Assembly: GCF_003850565.1 (NCBI RefSeq)
Contig: NZ_CP027706.1
Location: 1,364,001-1,428,000, forward strand
Source of the DNA: Pseudomonas sessilinigenes
Lineage (GTDB): Bacteria > Pseudomonadota > Gammaproteobacteria > Pseudomonadales > Pseudomonadaceae
DNA: 64,000 nt
Reading direction: 5' to 3'
Shown in pieces: positions 44,198-53,156 of this stretch. A program made the position numbers and the translations under genes. The notes below the pieces were generated by a model. It was not told the DNA's origin and ran no database searches. It saw nothing but the letters and a program-made list of their open reading frames with translations. How positions within the stretch are numbered: the stretch's first letter is position 1; each line of letters begins with the position of its first letter.

Positions 44198-44980
44198 TTA
44201 TTTACCGCTGTAGAGGTTCAGGTCACCGAAGTGTTTTTTCTGGATGGTGGCGTAGGTGCCATCATCGTGTAACGCTTTGATACCTTTATCCAAGAGCGCT
44301 TTCAGCTCTTTGTTACCTTTCGAGATACCCACTGCAGTCTTGGCCGGCAGCAGGGGGTCGTCCACGGGTTTGCTGATCTCATAGTCGGCGCCCTGGGGCG
44401 ATTTGAGGAAGCCCAGCTCGGCTTGCAGCATGTCCTGGATCGAGGCATCCAGGCGCCCGGAAGTCAGGTCGGCATAGACCTGGTCCTGGTTCTGGTAGGC
44501 CTGGGTCTTGATCCCGGCCTTGTCCAGCACGGCCTTGGCGTAGGCTTCCTGGATGGTGCCCTGCTCGTAACCGATGGTCTTGCCCTTGAGCGAGGCGGTG
44601 TCTTCGCTCAGCCCCGAGCCTTTCTTGAACACGAAGGCGGTGGGGCCCGAGAACAGCTCGTTGGAGAAATCGATCACTTTTTCCCGGGCCGCAGTCACGG
44701 TCATGGACGAGATCACACCATCGAACTTGTTGGCCTTGAGGCCCGGGATCATGCCGTCGAAGTCGCTTTCGACCCATTTGCACTTGACCTTCAGCTCGGC
44801 GCAGATGGCGTTGCCCAGGTCGATGTCGAAGCCCACCAGGCTGCCGTCCGCGGCTTTGGACTCAAAAGGGGCGTACGAGGGATCGACGCCGAAGCGCAGT
44901 TCCTTGTACTCCTTGGCCAGGGCCGAGCCGGCGGCCATGCACAGAGCCAGTGCAGAGAGGGTCAGCAATGCTTTTTTCAT
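44198..44980 (-). CDS. Basic amino-acid ABC transporter substrate-binding protein
   Basis: A 260-residue periplasmic protein with Sec signal (LLTLSALALCMAAGSALA, cleaved near residue 22). The SBP_bac_3 fold motifs are clear: RFGVDPSYAPFESKAADGSL, VISSMTVTAAREKVIDFSN, GYEQGTIQEAYAKAVL and TSGRLDASIQDM, as in HisJ/LAO/AotJ proteins. One Cys pair (CAELKVKCKW) likely forms a disulphide. First gene of the operon. The 327 bases upstream hold its promoter and a hairpin but no other gene. Confidence 0.92.
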   Translation of the reverse strand: MKKALLTLSALALCMAAGSALAKEYKELRFGVDPSYAPFESKAADGSLVGFDIDLGNAICAELKVKCKWVESDFDGMIPGLKANKFDGVISSMTVTAAREKVIDFSNELFSGPTAFVFKKGSGLSEDTASLKGKTIGYEQGTIQEAYAKAVLDKAGIKTQAYQNQDQVYADLTSGRLDASIQDMLQAELGFLKSPQGADYEISKPVDDPLLPAKTAVGISKGNKELKALLDKGIKALHDDGTYATIQKKHFGDLNLYSGK

Positions 44981-45307
44981 TATTCAATCCCTAAGAGCCG
45001 ATATGAGCGCTTGTGGCGCATGGGTGCTGTTACTGCAGCGTATGAGACTTAATGAAAGTAGCAATTTCCGAACCAGAGTCCCGAACAGGTGTTTTAAAAG
45101 CTCGGGCTGGGCGGCGGACAAGCAGCGGCGTGCGCTGAAAGAGGGCGGTTTTGGGGAGGGGCCAGGACGGTGCGGGGTGCAGGCAGAGCGTGCTCCACGG
45201 GCGCGCGATGCGGTGCCAGGGGCGGATGTTGCCCTGGGTTGGTGCGGCTGGTTATCGAGGCACAACCGCCTGCGCAGGGCGCAGGCGGGAGAGTCTGGCG
45301 TGCGGTG
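44981..45307. other. Intergenic region between SBP gene and acylase gene
   Basis: 327 bases with no supported gene. The transporter promoter must lie at the left part (minus strand). CCGCCTGCGC-AGG-GCGCAGGCGG at 45266-45288 (10-bp perfect stem) is probably a terminator structure for the minus-strand acylase gene that ends at 45308, though its T tract is short. Confidence 0.55.
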
Positions 45308-47737
45308 TTACTTGCCAGGAACCAGGGTCAGGCGGGTCTTGCCGTAGCTACGGTCGAAGTTTTGCGGTTGCATCGGGAGGCTCAGGTATTGGGCCTTGAG
45401 CCAGCCATCGATACCGTTGGCATAGTTCGGGCTGACCGGGTTGCCGGACTGGCCACTGCTATTGAGGCCCATCAAGGGTTCGCTGAGGCCGAAGTCGACG
45501 ATGAAACGCAGGGCCGGAGTCGCCGTGATGGTGAAATCCTGTCCCCAGTGGTACGGCGCCGCGTTGAGGGTGTTGTGGTCGCCCCCGGCCTGCAGCGGGC
45601 CACGGATGGCTTTGCCGTTGTCGTCGGTCCAGCGATAGCTGTGCAGCTTGCCCCACTGCCAGGACTTGCGATCGCTGCCCAGCAACTGCTCGCCCTTGGT
45701 GATGCTGGCGGCCAGGCTGCGGGCCAGGATCGCCGGTTTATCCTCCTTCTGCGGGGTGCGCGAATCGTCCCAGAATGGGCTGTCTTCCCGGCCCAGCAGG
45801 TGATCGGCCTGGGCGGCGTAGGACTGCTCGCCATTGGCGATGAAGGCCTGCCAGGGCGCTGCGGATTCCGGGCCCAGTTTGTCGAGGAAGATCTGCCGGG
45901 CACTTTCCTGCAGGAACAACTCATAGAGCGCTGCGTCCGCCGAGCCCGCGCTGATCTTGCCGTCGAACGCCATCAACCGGCTGTAGGCCTCGCGAGCCTT
46001 GGCCCGCTCGGCGTCGGGCAGGGCCTCGATGGCTTTCTTCAATGGCTGGGCCATGCCGGGGGCTTCGAACATGGTCTTCAGCTTTGCGGCGAACAGGCTG
46101 GTCTGGTCGTATTGCAAAGCGATCAGGCTGCGACTGTCCTGCTTGCCGCTGGAGGCCAGTGCCGTCATGCGCTCGGCGCGTTCCGGGGCGTACCAGGAAT
46201 TGGACAGCTGCATGCCGTAGCCATGGGGGATCACTCGCTGGTTGGCAATGGCGATCCAGCCCTGGGGCGGGTCCTGGTCATAGGGGTGGAGCATCGGGTC
46301 GGCATAACCATCCCAATCGTAGCGGCCGTCCCAGCCCGGGGAGGGCAGCAGGCCTTCGCCTTCACGGCGATTGGGGAAGCGGCCGGTGACTTGCCAGCCG
46401 ATGTTGCTGGCATCGGCGAACACCAGGTTCAGGGCAATGGCCCGGATTTCCCGGCTGGCGTCCGAGGCCTTCTCGGCATTCTGGGCCCGGGACAGGTCGA
46501 AGAAGGCGTCCAGGGTGCGGTCGTCCTTGAGTTCGGGGGTCTGCAGCGCCAGGCCCAGGCCGTTGGCCAGTGCATACCCCTGGACACTGTTGAGCAGCGG
46601 GCCGTGGCGGGTTTCGTACACCGCCTCGCGAATCGGCCGCTGGCCTTTGACGAAGTAGGTCTCATTGCGCACGGTCACCGGCTGCCATTTGCCGTTGTTC
46701 TGGTAGTACAGCGAGTTGCCCTGGCGCTTGAGTTTTTCCAGGAACAGGTCCTGGTTGTCGCCCACCACCGAACTCAGGCTCCAGGCCACCTTGCCATTGA
46801 AGCCCTGGAGAATGGCTGGCAGGCCGGCGATCGAGGCGCCGGCGGCCTGGTACTTCGGCGCCCGGATCTGGACGTAGTGCCAGGCGGCGATCTGGCTGTC
46901 GCTGGCCAGCAGGCTGCGGCCACTGCGGCTGCGCTGGGGAGCGATGGCCAGGCTGCTGCCGCCGCTGAGGCCCAGGCTGTTGAGCTGGGCCAGCCGGTTG
47001 GCCGCCTGGCTGACGTCGCCCAGCCCGGGAATGGCCAGGTTCAGGCCCTTGAGCTTGTCGGCCTCGGCCAGGGGCAGAGGCTCATCGGGGTAGCTGGGGG
47101 TCAGCCATGGCAGCTTGTCGGTGCCGACTTTTTGCGCCAGTACCAGGGTATTGATCTCTTCGAGCAGGTTGGCGGACTGGCCGAAATTCAACAGGCAGAA
47201 GATCAGCGCCGAATCCTCGGCCTTCCAGTATTCGGGGGTATAGCCATGGGCCGCCAGGTCCGGTGGCAGCTTGTCGCGATAGCGGAACAGGTAGGCGTTG
47301 ACGCCCCGGGCATAGACTTCGAAGAAGCGCTTGATCCGTGGCGACGAGGCCTTGTACAGCTCGTCGGCGCTTTTCTTCAGGTTGACCGCGCGCATCAGGC
47401 GATCGACGTCCAGGGCCTCGGCACCGGACATCTCGGCCAAGCGGCCCTGGGCCAGCAGGCGCAGGGTCACCATCTGGCCGATGCGATCGCTGGCATGCAC
47501 GTAGCCCAGGGTGAACAGGGCATCGTGGAAGCTGTTGCTTTCGATCAGGGGAACGCCGACGGCGTTGCGTCGCACGGAAACGTTCTGTGCCAGGCCCTTG
47601 AGGGGTTGCACGCCAGAGGCCGGAGGCAGGCTGTCCTGGGCATTCCAGGACTGGCATCCGGCCAGGCTCAGGGCGCCGGCCACTGCTGCGGCGACGCCGA
47701 ACCGGGGAAGAAAATGTAAGAAGGCTGGCGAGGCCAT
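45308..47737 (-). CDS. AHL-acylase / penicillin-acylase family lipoprotein (QuiP-like)
   Basis: An 809-residue Ntn-hydrolase precursor resembling QuiP (PA1032), which cleaves the acyl chain from long-chain acyl-homoserine lactones. Lipobox with Cys28 (LSLAGC) follows a hydrophobic signal, so it is probably a lipoprotein. The precursor order alpha chain-linker-beta chain fits; the autocleavage site is likely Gly260-Ser261, with Ser261 as N-terminal nucleophile in [14 protein letters not shown]. The beta subunit holds [17 protein letters not shown] and DNNTLNAA-type blocks. Substrate is inferred from family; acyl-lactone cleavage is not shown. Confidence 0.85.
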   Translation of the reverse strand: MASPAFLHFLPRFGVAAAVAGALSLAGCQSWNAQDSLPPASGVQPLKGLAQNVSVRRNAVGVPLIESNSFHDALFTLGYVHASDRIGQMVTLRLLAQGRLAEMSGAEALDVDRLMRAVNLKKSADELYKASSPRIKRFFEVYARGVNAYLFRYRDKLPPDLAAHGYTPEYWKAEDSALIFCLLNFGQSANLLEEINTLVLAQKVGTDKLPWLTPSYPDEPLPLAEADKLKGLNLAIPGLGDVSQAANRLAQLNSLGLSGGSSLAIAPQRSRSGRSLLASDSQIAAWHYVQIRAPKYQAAGASIAGLPAILQGFNGKVAWSLSSVVGDNQDLFLEKLKRQGNSLYYQNNGKWQPVTVRNETYFVKGQRPIREAVYETRHGPLLNSVQGYALANGLGLALQTPELKDDRTLDAFFDLSRAQNAEKASDASREIRAIALNLVFADASNIGWQVTGRFPNRREGEGLLPSPGWDGRYDWDGYADPMLHPYDQDPPQGWIAIANQRVIPHGYGMQLSNSWYAPERAERMTALASSGKQDSRSLIALQYDQTSLFAAKLKTMFEAPGMAQPLKKAIEALPDAERAKAREAYSRLMAFDGKISAGSADAALYELFLQESARQIFLDKLGPESAAPWQAFIANGEQSYAAQADHLLGREDSPFWDDSRTPQKEDKPAILARSLAASITKGEQLLGSDRKSWQWGKLHSYRWTDDNGKAIRGPLQAGGDHNTLNAAPYHWGQDFTITATPALRFIVDFGLSEPLMGLNSSGQSGNPVSPNYANGIDGWLKAQYLSLPMQPQNFDRSYGKTRLTLVPGK

Positions 47738-47884
47738 GGCAAAGCTCCTGCGGGGGGTAGCGTCGATAAAGGCGCTACGTTAGTGAGCAGGCGAGTGCCG
47801 CGCAAGCGGGGCGACAGGTATTTGTCGGGCGCTGCGCACATGACCTTCGCCAGCAGGCCGGTGGACGGTGGGCGGACGCCTTGA

Positions 47885-48523
47885 TCAGGCCGGGTTGACC
47901 CGCTCCACCAGGGCATAGGCACGCTCGGTGGCCGGACGCGCCTGGATGCTGTCGAACCAGCGGTGCAGGCGGGGGAAGTCCTCGAGTCGCTGGCTCTGTT
48001 TCTTGTGGGACGCGACCCATGGATAAATCGCCATGTCGGCAATGCTGTACTGCTGGCCGGCGACGAACGGCCGGTCTGCCAGGCGCCGCTCCAGCACCCC
48101 GTACAGCCGCGCCGTTTCATCGATGTAGCGCTTGATCGCGTAGGGAATCTGTTCCGGTGCGGCATGGCTGAAGTGATGGTTCTGCCCGGCCATCGGTCCC
48201 AGGCCCCCCATTTGCCAGAACAACCACTGCAGGGTTTCCTGGCGGCCGCGCAGGTCCTTGGGCAGGAACTGGCCGGTTTTTTCCGCCAGGTACAGCAGGA
48301 TGGCGCCGGACTCGAACAGAGACAGGGGCGCGCCCCCGTCGAGGGGTTGGTGATCGACGATGGCCGGTATGCGGTTGTTGGGGGCGATCCTGAGGAAGTC
48401 AGGCTTGAACTGTTCGCCCCGGCCAATGTTGACCGGGTACAGGGTGTAGGGCAGTCCGGCCTCTTCCAGGAACAGGGAAATCTTGTGACCGTTGGGGGTG
48501 GTCCAGTAGTACAGGTCGATCAT
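47885..48523 (-). CDS. Glutathione S-transferase (YghU/YfcG-like)
   Basis: A 212-residue GST: N-terminal thioredoxin fold with DLYYWTTPNGHKISLFLEEAG, NNRIPAIVDHQ and the glutathione-binding FESGAILLYLAEKTG, and a C-terminal helical domain (WLFWQMGGLGPMAGQ; YSIADMAIYPWV). Nu-class-like in its PNGHK opening, where Asn/Thr rather than a Tyr/Cys-x-x-C contacts the thiol; the class often binds glutathione disulphide. The gene is divergent from the isochorismatase-type gene. Confidence 0.9.
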   Translation of the reverse strand: MIDLYYWTTPNGHKISLFLEEAGLPYTLYPVNIGRGEQFKPDFLRIAPNNRIPAIVDHQPLDGGAPLSLFESGAILLYLAEKTGQFLPKDLRGRQETLQWLFWQMGGLGPMAGQNHHFSHAAPEQIPYAIKRYIDETARLYGVLERRLADRPFVAGQQYSIADMAIYPWVASHKKQSQRLEDFPRLHRWFDSIQARPATERAYALVERVNPA

Positions 48524-48657
48524 GCAGTGCTCCAGGTGGGAAGTATCCGGGGTCGACGACAGCAAATTCGGGGGCTGGGTACTCGATGGCTCGCTGGGCG
48601 AGGGAGGCCATGCTGAAGTGGGTACAATCCGCTGATCGTCCCGGGAGAATCGACTCC

Positions 48658-49218
48658 ATGTCCCTCAACGCTGATACGGCACTGATCATCATCGACCAGC
48701 AACAAGGCATCCTGCACCCGCGGCTTGGCCCGCGCAACAACCCTCAGGCCGAGGAACGCATGTTGCAGTTGCTGGCCCACTGGCGTGACCGAGGCTGGCT
48801 GGTGATTCATGTACAGCATCTGTCGCGCTCCACGGAGTCGGTGTTCTGGCCCGGGCAAGCCGGAGTGGAGTTCCAGCCACGCTTTCGCCCGCAGGAGGCC
48901 GAAGGGCTGCTCCAGAAGCAGGTGCCGGACGCATTTTGCGCCAGCTCGCTGGAAGCGCAGTTGCGCCAGAAGGGGATCGGGCAATTGGTGATTGTCGGCG
49001 TGGCCACCAATAACTCAGTAGAGGCAACGGCGCGGACGGCTGGCAACCTGGGGTTTGCCGTGTGGGTGGTGGCCGATGCCTGCTACACCTTCGACAAGCC
49101 CGATTTTGCCGGACGGCGACGCACGGCCCAGGAGGTACATGACATGTCGCTGGCCAATCTGCATGGCGAGTACGCCACGGTGGTGAATCTGGAACAGCTC
49201 CTTGCAGGAACTGCCTGA
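48658..49218 (+). CDS. Isochorismatase-fold hydrolase lacking the usual Cys
   Basis: A 186-residue protein of the cysteine-hydrolase (isochorismatase-like) fold. Asp (LIIIDQQ) and Lys (LLQKQVPDAF) of the triad are present, but the aligned nucleophile position is Ser120 within VGVATNNSVEATARTAG, where family enzymes have Cys (e.g. THxCV). Members of this subgroup are common in pseudomonads; activity may differ or be absent. Start ATG 48658, GGGAG at 48642-48646. Confidence 0.82.
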   Translation: MSLNADTALIIIDQQQGILHPRLGPRNNPQAEERMLQLLAHWRDRGWLVIHVQHLSRSTESVFWPGQAGVEFQPRFRPQEAEGLLQKQVPDAFCASSLEAQLRQKGIGQLVIVGVATNNSVEATARTAGNLGFAVWVVADACYTFDKPDFAGRRRTAQEVHDMSLANLHGEYATVVNLEQLLAGTA

Positions 49219-49273
49219 TAGGGGGAGCGCTTGCCGGCAAGCCAGTGCCGGCAGGCGTCGGTTCACGACTTGA

Positions 49274-49474
49274 TCAGGCGCCGTGGCACTTCTTGAACTT
49301 CTTGCTGCTGCCGCATGGGCAAGGATCGTTGCGACCGACGTCTTTCAACGCGTTGCGCACAGGCTCCTGGTGGCCGTGGTTGCAGTGCGGGCCGTGAACA
49401 TGGCCATGGTCGTGATCATGATGGTCGTGATCGTGGTTGCAGTCAGGGCCATGGACATGGGGTTGCTGGGTCAT
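49274..49474 (-). CDS. His-rich SEC-C metal-binding protein
   Basis: A 66-residue protein with a His/Asp-rich stretch ([19 protein letters not shown], residues ~13-31) and a C-terminal SEC-C zinc motif ([17 protein letters not shown]). The first part should chelate Zn, Ni or Cu and the second, as in SecA, binds zinc. The two motifs together suggest metal storage or metallochaperone function; no partner gene is obvious. Followed on the same strand by the LEA lipoprotein gene. Confidence 0.85.
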   Translation of the reverse strand: MTQQPHVHGPDCNHDHDHHDHDHGHVHGPHCNHGHQEPVRNALKDVGRNDPCPCGSSKKFKKCHGA

Positions 49475-49480
49475 TGCGGG

Positions 49481-49966
49481 TCACTCCGGGATAAAATCGC
49501 CGGGAATTATCACGCCATTGCGCTTCAGGTGCACGTCTTTGCCGATGAATAATCCCACCTCCAGTTCTCCTTCGAGGCGGTAGGGAATGGGATGGTCGGG
49601 CTTGTGCAGGAGTTTCACCAGGTCACGAATCTGCGGCCACAGGTTGGTGCGTACCGGCACCTTGAAGTAGCGGCTGCTGTGGGGGCTGACGGTGAACCAT
49701 TGCTCATGCTCACCGTCGCTGAGCAGGAAGCGCTCCAGGTAGACCCGATAGGTCAGGCGGCGCACGGTCAGGTCGTCGTCGTTAGGGTTGTCTACCCGCA
49801 GGTGCAAGGTGAAGCGCTGTTCCAGCAGGTTGGCCTTGACCACCTCGACCTTCACCAGATGCACCTCGGGGTCGGGCTGCTCGTCGGTGAACCAGGACGC
49901 GCAACCGGACAGGCCCAGGATCACTGGCAGGCAGATGGCGCGTAGCAGGCGTAGCTCACCGAACAT
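49481..49966 (-). CDS. LEA14-like (WHy domain) lipoprotein
   Basis: A 161-residue lipoprotein: lipobox LSGC at residues 19-22, then a water-stress/hypersensitive (WHy, LEA type 2) domain with LRVDNPNDDDLTVRRLTYRV and a terminal GDFIPE. Start ATG 49966 with GGGAG upstream. Predicted to protect envelope proteins during desiccation; role is inferred from the family. The end is 6 bases from the His-rich gene. Confidence 0.85.
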   Translation of the reverse strand: MFGELRLLRAICLPVILGLSGCASWFTDEQPDPEVHLVKVEVVKANLLEQRFTLHLRVDNPNDDDLTVRRLTYRVYLERFLLSDGEHEQWFTVSPHSSRYFKVPVRTNLWPQIRDLVKLLHKPDHPIPYRLEGELEVGLFIGKDVHLKRNGVIIPGDFIPE

Positions 49967-50018
49967 TGCAAGACTCCCTTTGTAGTGGCTGCTGCCCATC
50001 CTGGGCCTGGATCGATCT

Positions 50019-50495
50019 TCAGCGGATGAAGTAGCTGGCGCAGCACTTCTTGTATTTCTGTCCACTGCCACAGGGGCACGCGTCGTTGCGCCCAGCCTTG
50101 AGGGGCACCGTGGGGTCGATGAAATACCAGCGTCCCTGGTTCTGGACGAAGGACGAGCGTTCGCGATGGCTGTGCTCGCCCTGACTATCGTGCCAGCGGG
50201 CGGTGAAGGTCACGAAGGCGTGTTCGGGCTGGCCGCCGAAGACCTCCGAACTTTCCACGTGCAGCCCCAGCCAGGTGCTTTGCGCGCTCCAGTCGCTGAT
50301 GGACTGGCGATCCAGACCCGGCTGCTGCACCGGCAGGGTCGTGGCCAGCAGGTAATCCACCTGCCCCAATACATAGGCGCTGTAGCGCGAGCGCATCAGG
50401 GCTTCGGCGCAGGGCGCCGGATGGCCCGCGTGGTAGTGGCCGCAGCAGGCATCCAGCAGGTTGCCGCTGCCGCAGGGACAAATCGAGGCACTCAT
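50019..50495 (-). CDS. YchJ-type protein with two SEC-C motifs
   Basis: A 158-residue protein with SEC-C zinc motifs at both ends: [17 protein letters not shown] (residues ~6-22) and [19 protein letters not shown] (~135-153), and a central NTF2-like barrel ([19 protein letters not shown]; THxRSFV-type strands). This is the YchJ family, function unknown. Start ATG 50495; a few bases after the DUF6231-like stop, so probably co-transcribed with it. Confidence 0.9.
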   Translation of the reverse strand: MSASICPCGSGNLLDACCGHYHAGHPAPCAEALMRSRYSAYVLGQVDYLLATTLPVQQPGLDRQSISDWSAQSTWLGLHVESSEVFGGQPEHAFVTFTARWHDSQGEHSHRERSSFVQNQGRWYFIDPTVPLKAGRNDACPCGSGQKYKKCCASYFIR

Positions 50496-50499
50496 TGTG

Positions 50500-51000
50500 T
50501 TACCACCAGTACTTTCCAAAATTTTCCGGGTTTGCCCAGAAGCGTGAGTTGAGCCAGTCGGGCACTTGCTTGTATTCAAGCAGATCGTAGGTAAACAGGG
50601 TCAGCACCTGCTGTTCCCGCTGGAAGCGTTCGCTGGCTTGCAGGGCCAGGGAGAAAAAATCGGTTTCCTGCCAGTTGCAGGCGGCCAGGTCGGCCAGCAC
50701 GGCGATACGGCTGGCATTGAGATTGCGAATGCCGCCCAACAGGTTCAAGCCGTCGCGCTTGGGCAGGTGCTCCAGGCAATCCACCGCCAGGGCGAGGTCG
50801 AAGCGTCGTGCCGCCAGGTCTGCCGGCAAGGGGCCGGGGGCGGCCTGGAAGACGTCGCATGCAGGGTGGGCTTGCTTGAAGGCAGCCAGGGCCGGGAAGT
50901 CGCTGGCCCCGATCAGCAGCAGCTGTTTGGGTGCATAGCGCTCCAGCAGGGCGGCCAGTGCCTGTTGTGGTGTTCGGGAAGAAATGCTGGCACTCATCAT
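50500..51000 (-). CDS. DUF6231-like / methyltransferase-like protein
   Basis: A 166-residue protein with an incomplete Rossmann-like core ([40 protein letters not shown]), reminiscent of SAM-dependent methyltransferases, but it lacks a full glycine-rich GxGxG motif. Ends [22 protein letters not shown] 51000 or 50997. Neighbour of ychJ on the same strand. SAM binding is uncertain. Confidence 0.7.
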   Translation of the reverse strand: MMSASISSRTPQQALAALLERYAPKQLLLIGASDFPALAAFKQAHPACDVFQAAPGPLPADLAARRFDLALAVDCLEHLPKRDGLNLLGGIRNLNASRIAVLADLAACNWQETDFFSLALQASERFQREQQVLTLFTYDLLEYKQVPDWLNSRFWANPENFGKYWW

Positions 51001-51187
51001 CGGTCCTCGGTCAGAGCGCCCAAGACTAGCGTGCCGGCATCCTCGGGCCTAGAGCGGTTCGCCAATTAATCCACGATCCCCCCGTATTTACGGGACAAAA
51101 CCGGGGCTGGCCCTTTGCTGGCGCAGATCAATAGCCAGGTCTTTACTCCGTGAATCGGCCTCGAGCCGATCCCTGAGGAGAAATCAG

Positions 51188-51877
51188 ATGAGCATCATTC
51201 GTACGGCAGTACCCCTGGTTCTGTTGACCGGTGTGTTGACTGGTTGTGCAGGCCTGCAGAAAACCGACTGGCCGATCTGTGCCGCGGTGGGTGGCGTCAC
51301 GGGCGCGGCGCTGGGCGCCACCGAAAGCTCGGCATGGGCGGGCGGTGGCGCACTGTTTGTCGGCGGCCTGGCAGGCGCCTACTGCTGGGTGCATGGCGAT
51401 GGCGACGAGGACGGCGATGGCGTGCCGGACAGTCGCGACAAGTGCCCGCATACGCCCAAAGGCGTGCAGGTCGATGCCAACGGCTGCCCATTGCCTCCAC
51501 CCGTGGTGGAAGAGGTCGTGGTGGTCAAGGAAGAAACCATCGTCATTCGCGATGTGCACTTCCATTTCGACTCGGCCAAGCTGACCGATGCCGACAAGGC
51601 CAAGCTCAACACCATCGTGACTCGCCTGAAGCAGGAGTCCGCTTCGGCGCAGCTGCGCGTGACTGGCCATACCGACAGCGTCGGCAAGGCAGCCTATAAC
51701 CAGAAACTGTCTGATAAACGCGCTCACTCGGTGGTGGAGTACCTGATCGAGAACGGCGTTTCCCGCTCCAGCTTCGTTTCGGTCACCGGTGCCGGTGCCA
51801 GCAAGCCGGTGGCGGATAACAAGACAGCTGAAGGACGGGCGATGAACCGGCGCACCGAAATCCAGATCAATCGTTGA
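51188..51877 (+). CDS. OmpA-family lipoprotein with TSP3-like repeat
   Basis: A 229-residue lipoprotein: lipobox LTGC (residues 17-20), glycine-zipper hydrophobic stretch (VGGVTGAALGATES), a calcium-type DGDEDGDGVPDSRDKCPHTP repeat (~72-91), and a C-terminal OmpA domain (residues ~120-229) with HFHFDSAKLTDADKAKLN and TGHTDSVGKAAYNQKLSDKR that binds peptidoglycan. Resembles the OmpA/OprF C-terminus of PA1041. Upstream is AGGAGAAATC. Confidence 0.9.
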   Translation: MSIIRTAVPLVLLTGVLTGCAGLQKTDWPICAAVGGVTGAALGATESSAWAGGGALFVGGLAGAYCWVHGDGDEDGDGVPDSRDKCPHTPKGVQVDANGCPLPPPVVEEVVVVKEETIVIRDVHFHFDSAKLTDADKAKLNTIVTRLKQESASAQLRVTGHTDSVGKAAYNQKLSDKRAHSVVEYLIENGVSRSSFVSVTGAGASKPVADNKTAEGRAMNRRTEIQINR

Positions 51878-52074
51878 GGCATATCGCCCCGCGCGTCCCA
51901 TGGAGCGCGCGGGGTCCCGGGGGCATTTCAGAGAGGGTGACCAGAAGATCAGGGGCGCGATCCTCGTCGATCCGGCAGCTAAACTGTCGTCGGGGAGAAT
52001 TTGCATCGCCCTCTGGCTTATCCCGGTAAGAAGTCGTTACTGTGCGCGCAAAGAATAATTCACAAGGGGAGCAT

Positions 52075-52353
52075 ATGAAGGTTTTATGGGGGCTGGGGAA
52101 GTTTCTAACGCTGGTGTTTTGGCTGGTGGTGTTGATCAACCTGGCCAAGCCATTGATCAACCCGCTGCACCTGCTGGTCAATCTGGCCGGTTGTCTCTTG
52201 TTGCTGACCCACCTGCTGGAGCTGGCGCTGTTCAATGGCAGCCTCACGGGGCGGGCGCATCCCTGGCGTGATCGCTTGCAGATCCTGCTGGTAGGCGTCT
52301 TCCACCTGCAAACCCTTCCAACCCCTGTCGTTGTCGAGGCCGACCATGCGTAA
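52075..52353 (+). CDS. DUF1145 small membrane protein
   Basis: A 92-residue inner-membrane protein with three hydrophobic stretches (LGKFLTLVFWLVVLINLAKP, LHLLVNLAGCLLLLTHLL and LQILLVGVFHLQTLP), typical of DUF1145 (YhhL-like). RBS AGGGGAGC. Its stop overlaps the collagen-like gene start by 8 bases, so the two are translationally coupled. Confidence 0.85.
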   Translation: MKVLWGLGKFLTLVFWLVVLINLAKPLINPLHLLVNLAGCLLLLTHLLELALFNGSLTGRAHPWRDRLQILLVGVFHLQTLPTPVVVEADHA

Positions 52354-53104
52354 GCTCTGCCTGCTCGCCCTATTGTGTAGCCCCCTGGCCATGGCCCAGG
52401 ACGTCAAGGTCGACACCAACTCGTTCATGCGGTTGCCCAATACCGCCAGCACCTTGCAGTTGCAGCGGCTGGACGTCGCCGACCATGCCACTTTGCTGGT
52501 GCCGGCCAATGTGACCGAGCTCAAGGTCGAGCAGATGCACTTGGGGCGCGAAGCGCGGATTGCCATCGTGCCCACGCAGCAGAGCCTGCAGTTGCTGGTC
52601 CGACATGCGCAGTTGGACGCTGGCAGCCAGATCACCTCCCGAGGAGCGCCGGGTACCTATGAGAAGACGGCCAAGCCCGGTCGCAACCTGAATTTGCGCA
52701 TCGAGTCGCTGGACGCCCAGGAGTTGTCGGTGGATGCCCGGGGCGGTGCCGGGGCACCAGGGTATGTCGGTCTCGATGGTGCCAATGGCCAGGAGCCTGG
52801 CTGCACCTGGGGCGAGGCCGGGCGTGGTGCCGATGGCGACAATGGCGGCAACGGGCACCCAGGCGCGGCGGGTGGCCAGGTTCGCCTGGAGCTGCCGCGG
52901 GATTTCCCGAGTGAGCAGATCAAGGTCCTGGTCGATGGTGGCGCCGGTGGCCTGGCCGGTGTCGGTGGCAAGCCGGGGGCCGGTGGCAAGTCCAAGGGCT
53001 GCCTGGTCTATCGCACCGATGGCGGCAAGAGCGGGCGTCCCGGCGCCCAAGGCGAGCCCGGGGCGGTGGGCGCGGCAGGGTCGCTGACGGTGCAGCGCCT
53101 GTAG
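52346..53104 (+). CDS. Collagen-like exported protein
   Basis: A 252-residue protein with a Sec signal (MRKLCLLALLCSPLAMA, residues 1-17). Residues ~90-250 are Gly-rich with irregular G-x-y repeats (GAGAPGYVGLDGANGQ; GRPGAQGEPGAVGAAG), interrupted by beta-like segments such as GQVRLELPRDFPSEQIKVL. This suggests a surface or periplasmic collagen-like assembly with beta modules, not a continuous triple helix. Begins within the DUF1145 gene; a terminator follows. Function unknown. Confidence 0.75.
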   Translation: MRKLCLLALLCSPLAMAQDVKVDTNSFMRLPNTASTLQLQRLDVADHATLLVPANVTELKVEQMHLGREARIAIVPTQQSLQLLVRHAQLDAGSQITSRGAPGTYEKTAKPGRNLNLRIESLDAQELSVDARGGAGAPGYVGLDGANGQEPGCTWGEAGRGADGDNGGNGHPGAAGGQVRLELPRDFPSEQIKVLVDGGAGGLAGVGGKPGAGGKSKGCLVYRTDGGKSGRPGAQGEPGAVGAAGSLTVQRL

Positions 53105-53128
53105 CCGTTCCGTCAGTCGCCTATATAG

Positions 53129-53150
53129 ATCGCCCGCTTTCGCGGGCGAT
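53129..53150. terminator. Bidirectional terminator hairpin after the collagen-like gene
   Basis: ATCGCCCGC-TTTC-GCGGGCGAT (9-bp stem) with a modest T tract TTTCGTTT; it separates two convergent genes. Confidence 0.75.
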
Positions 53151-53156
53151 TTCGTT

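Noticed and set aside
45170..47719. Open frame of about 850 codons on the plus strand opposite the acylase gene
   Set aside because: High GC makes antisense frames stay open; the minus-strand protein has signal, lipobox and family motifs, whereas this product is low-complexity and Gly/Gln-rich.
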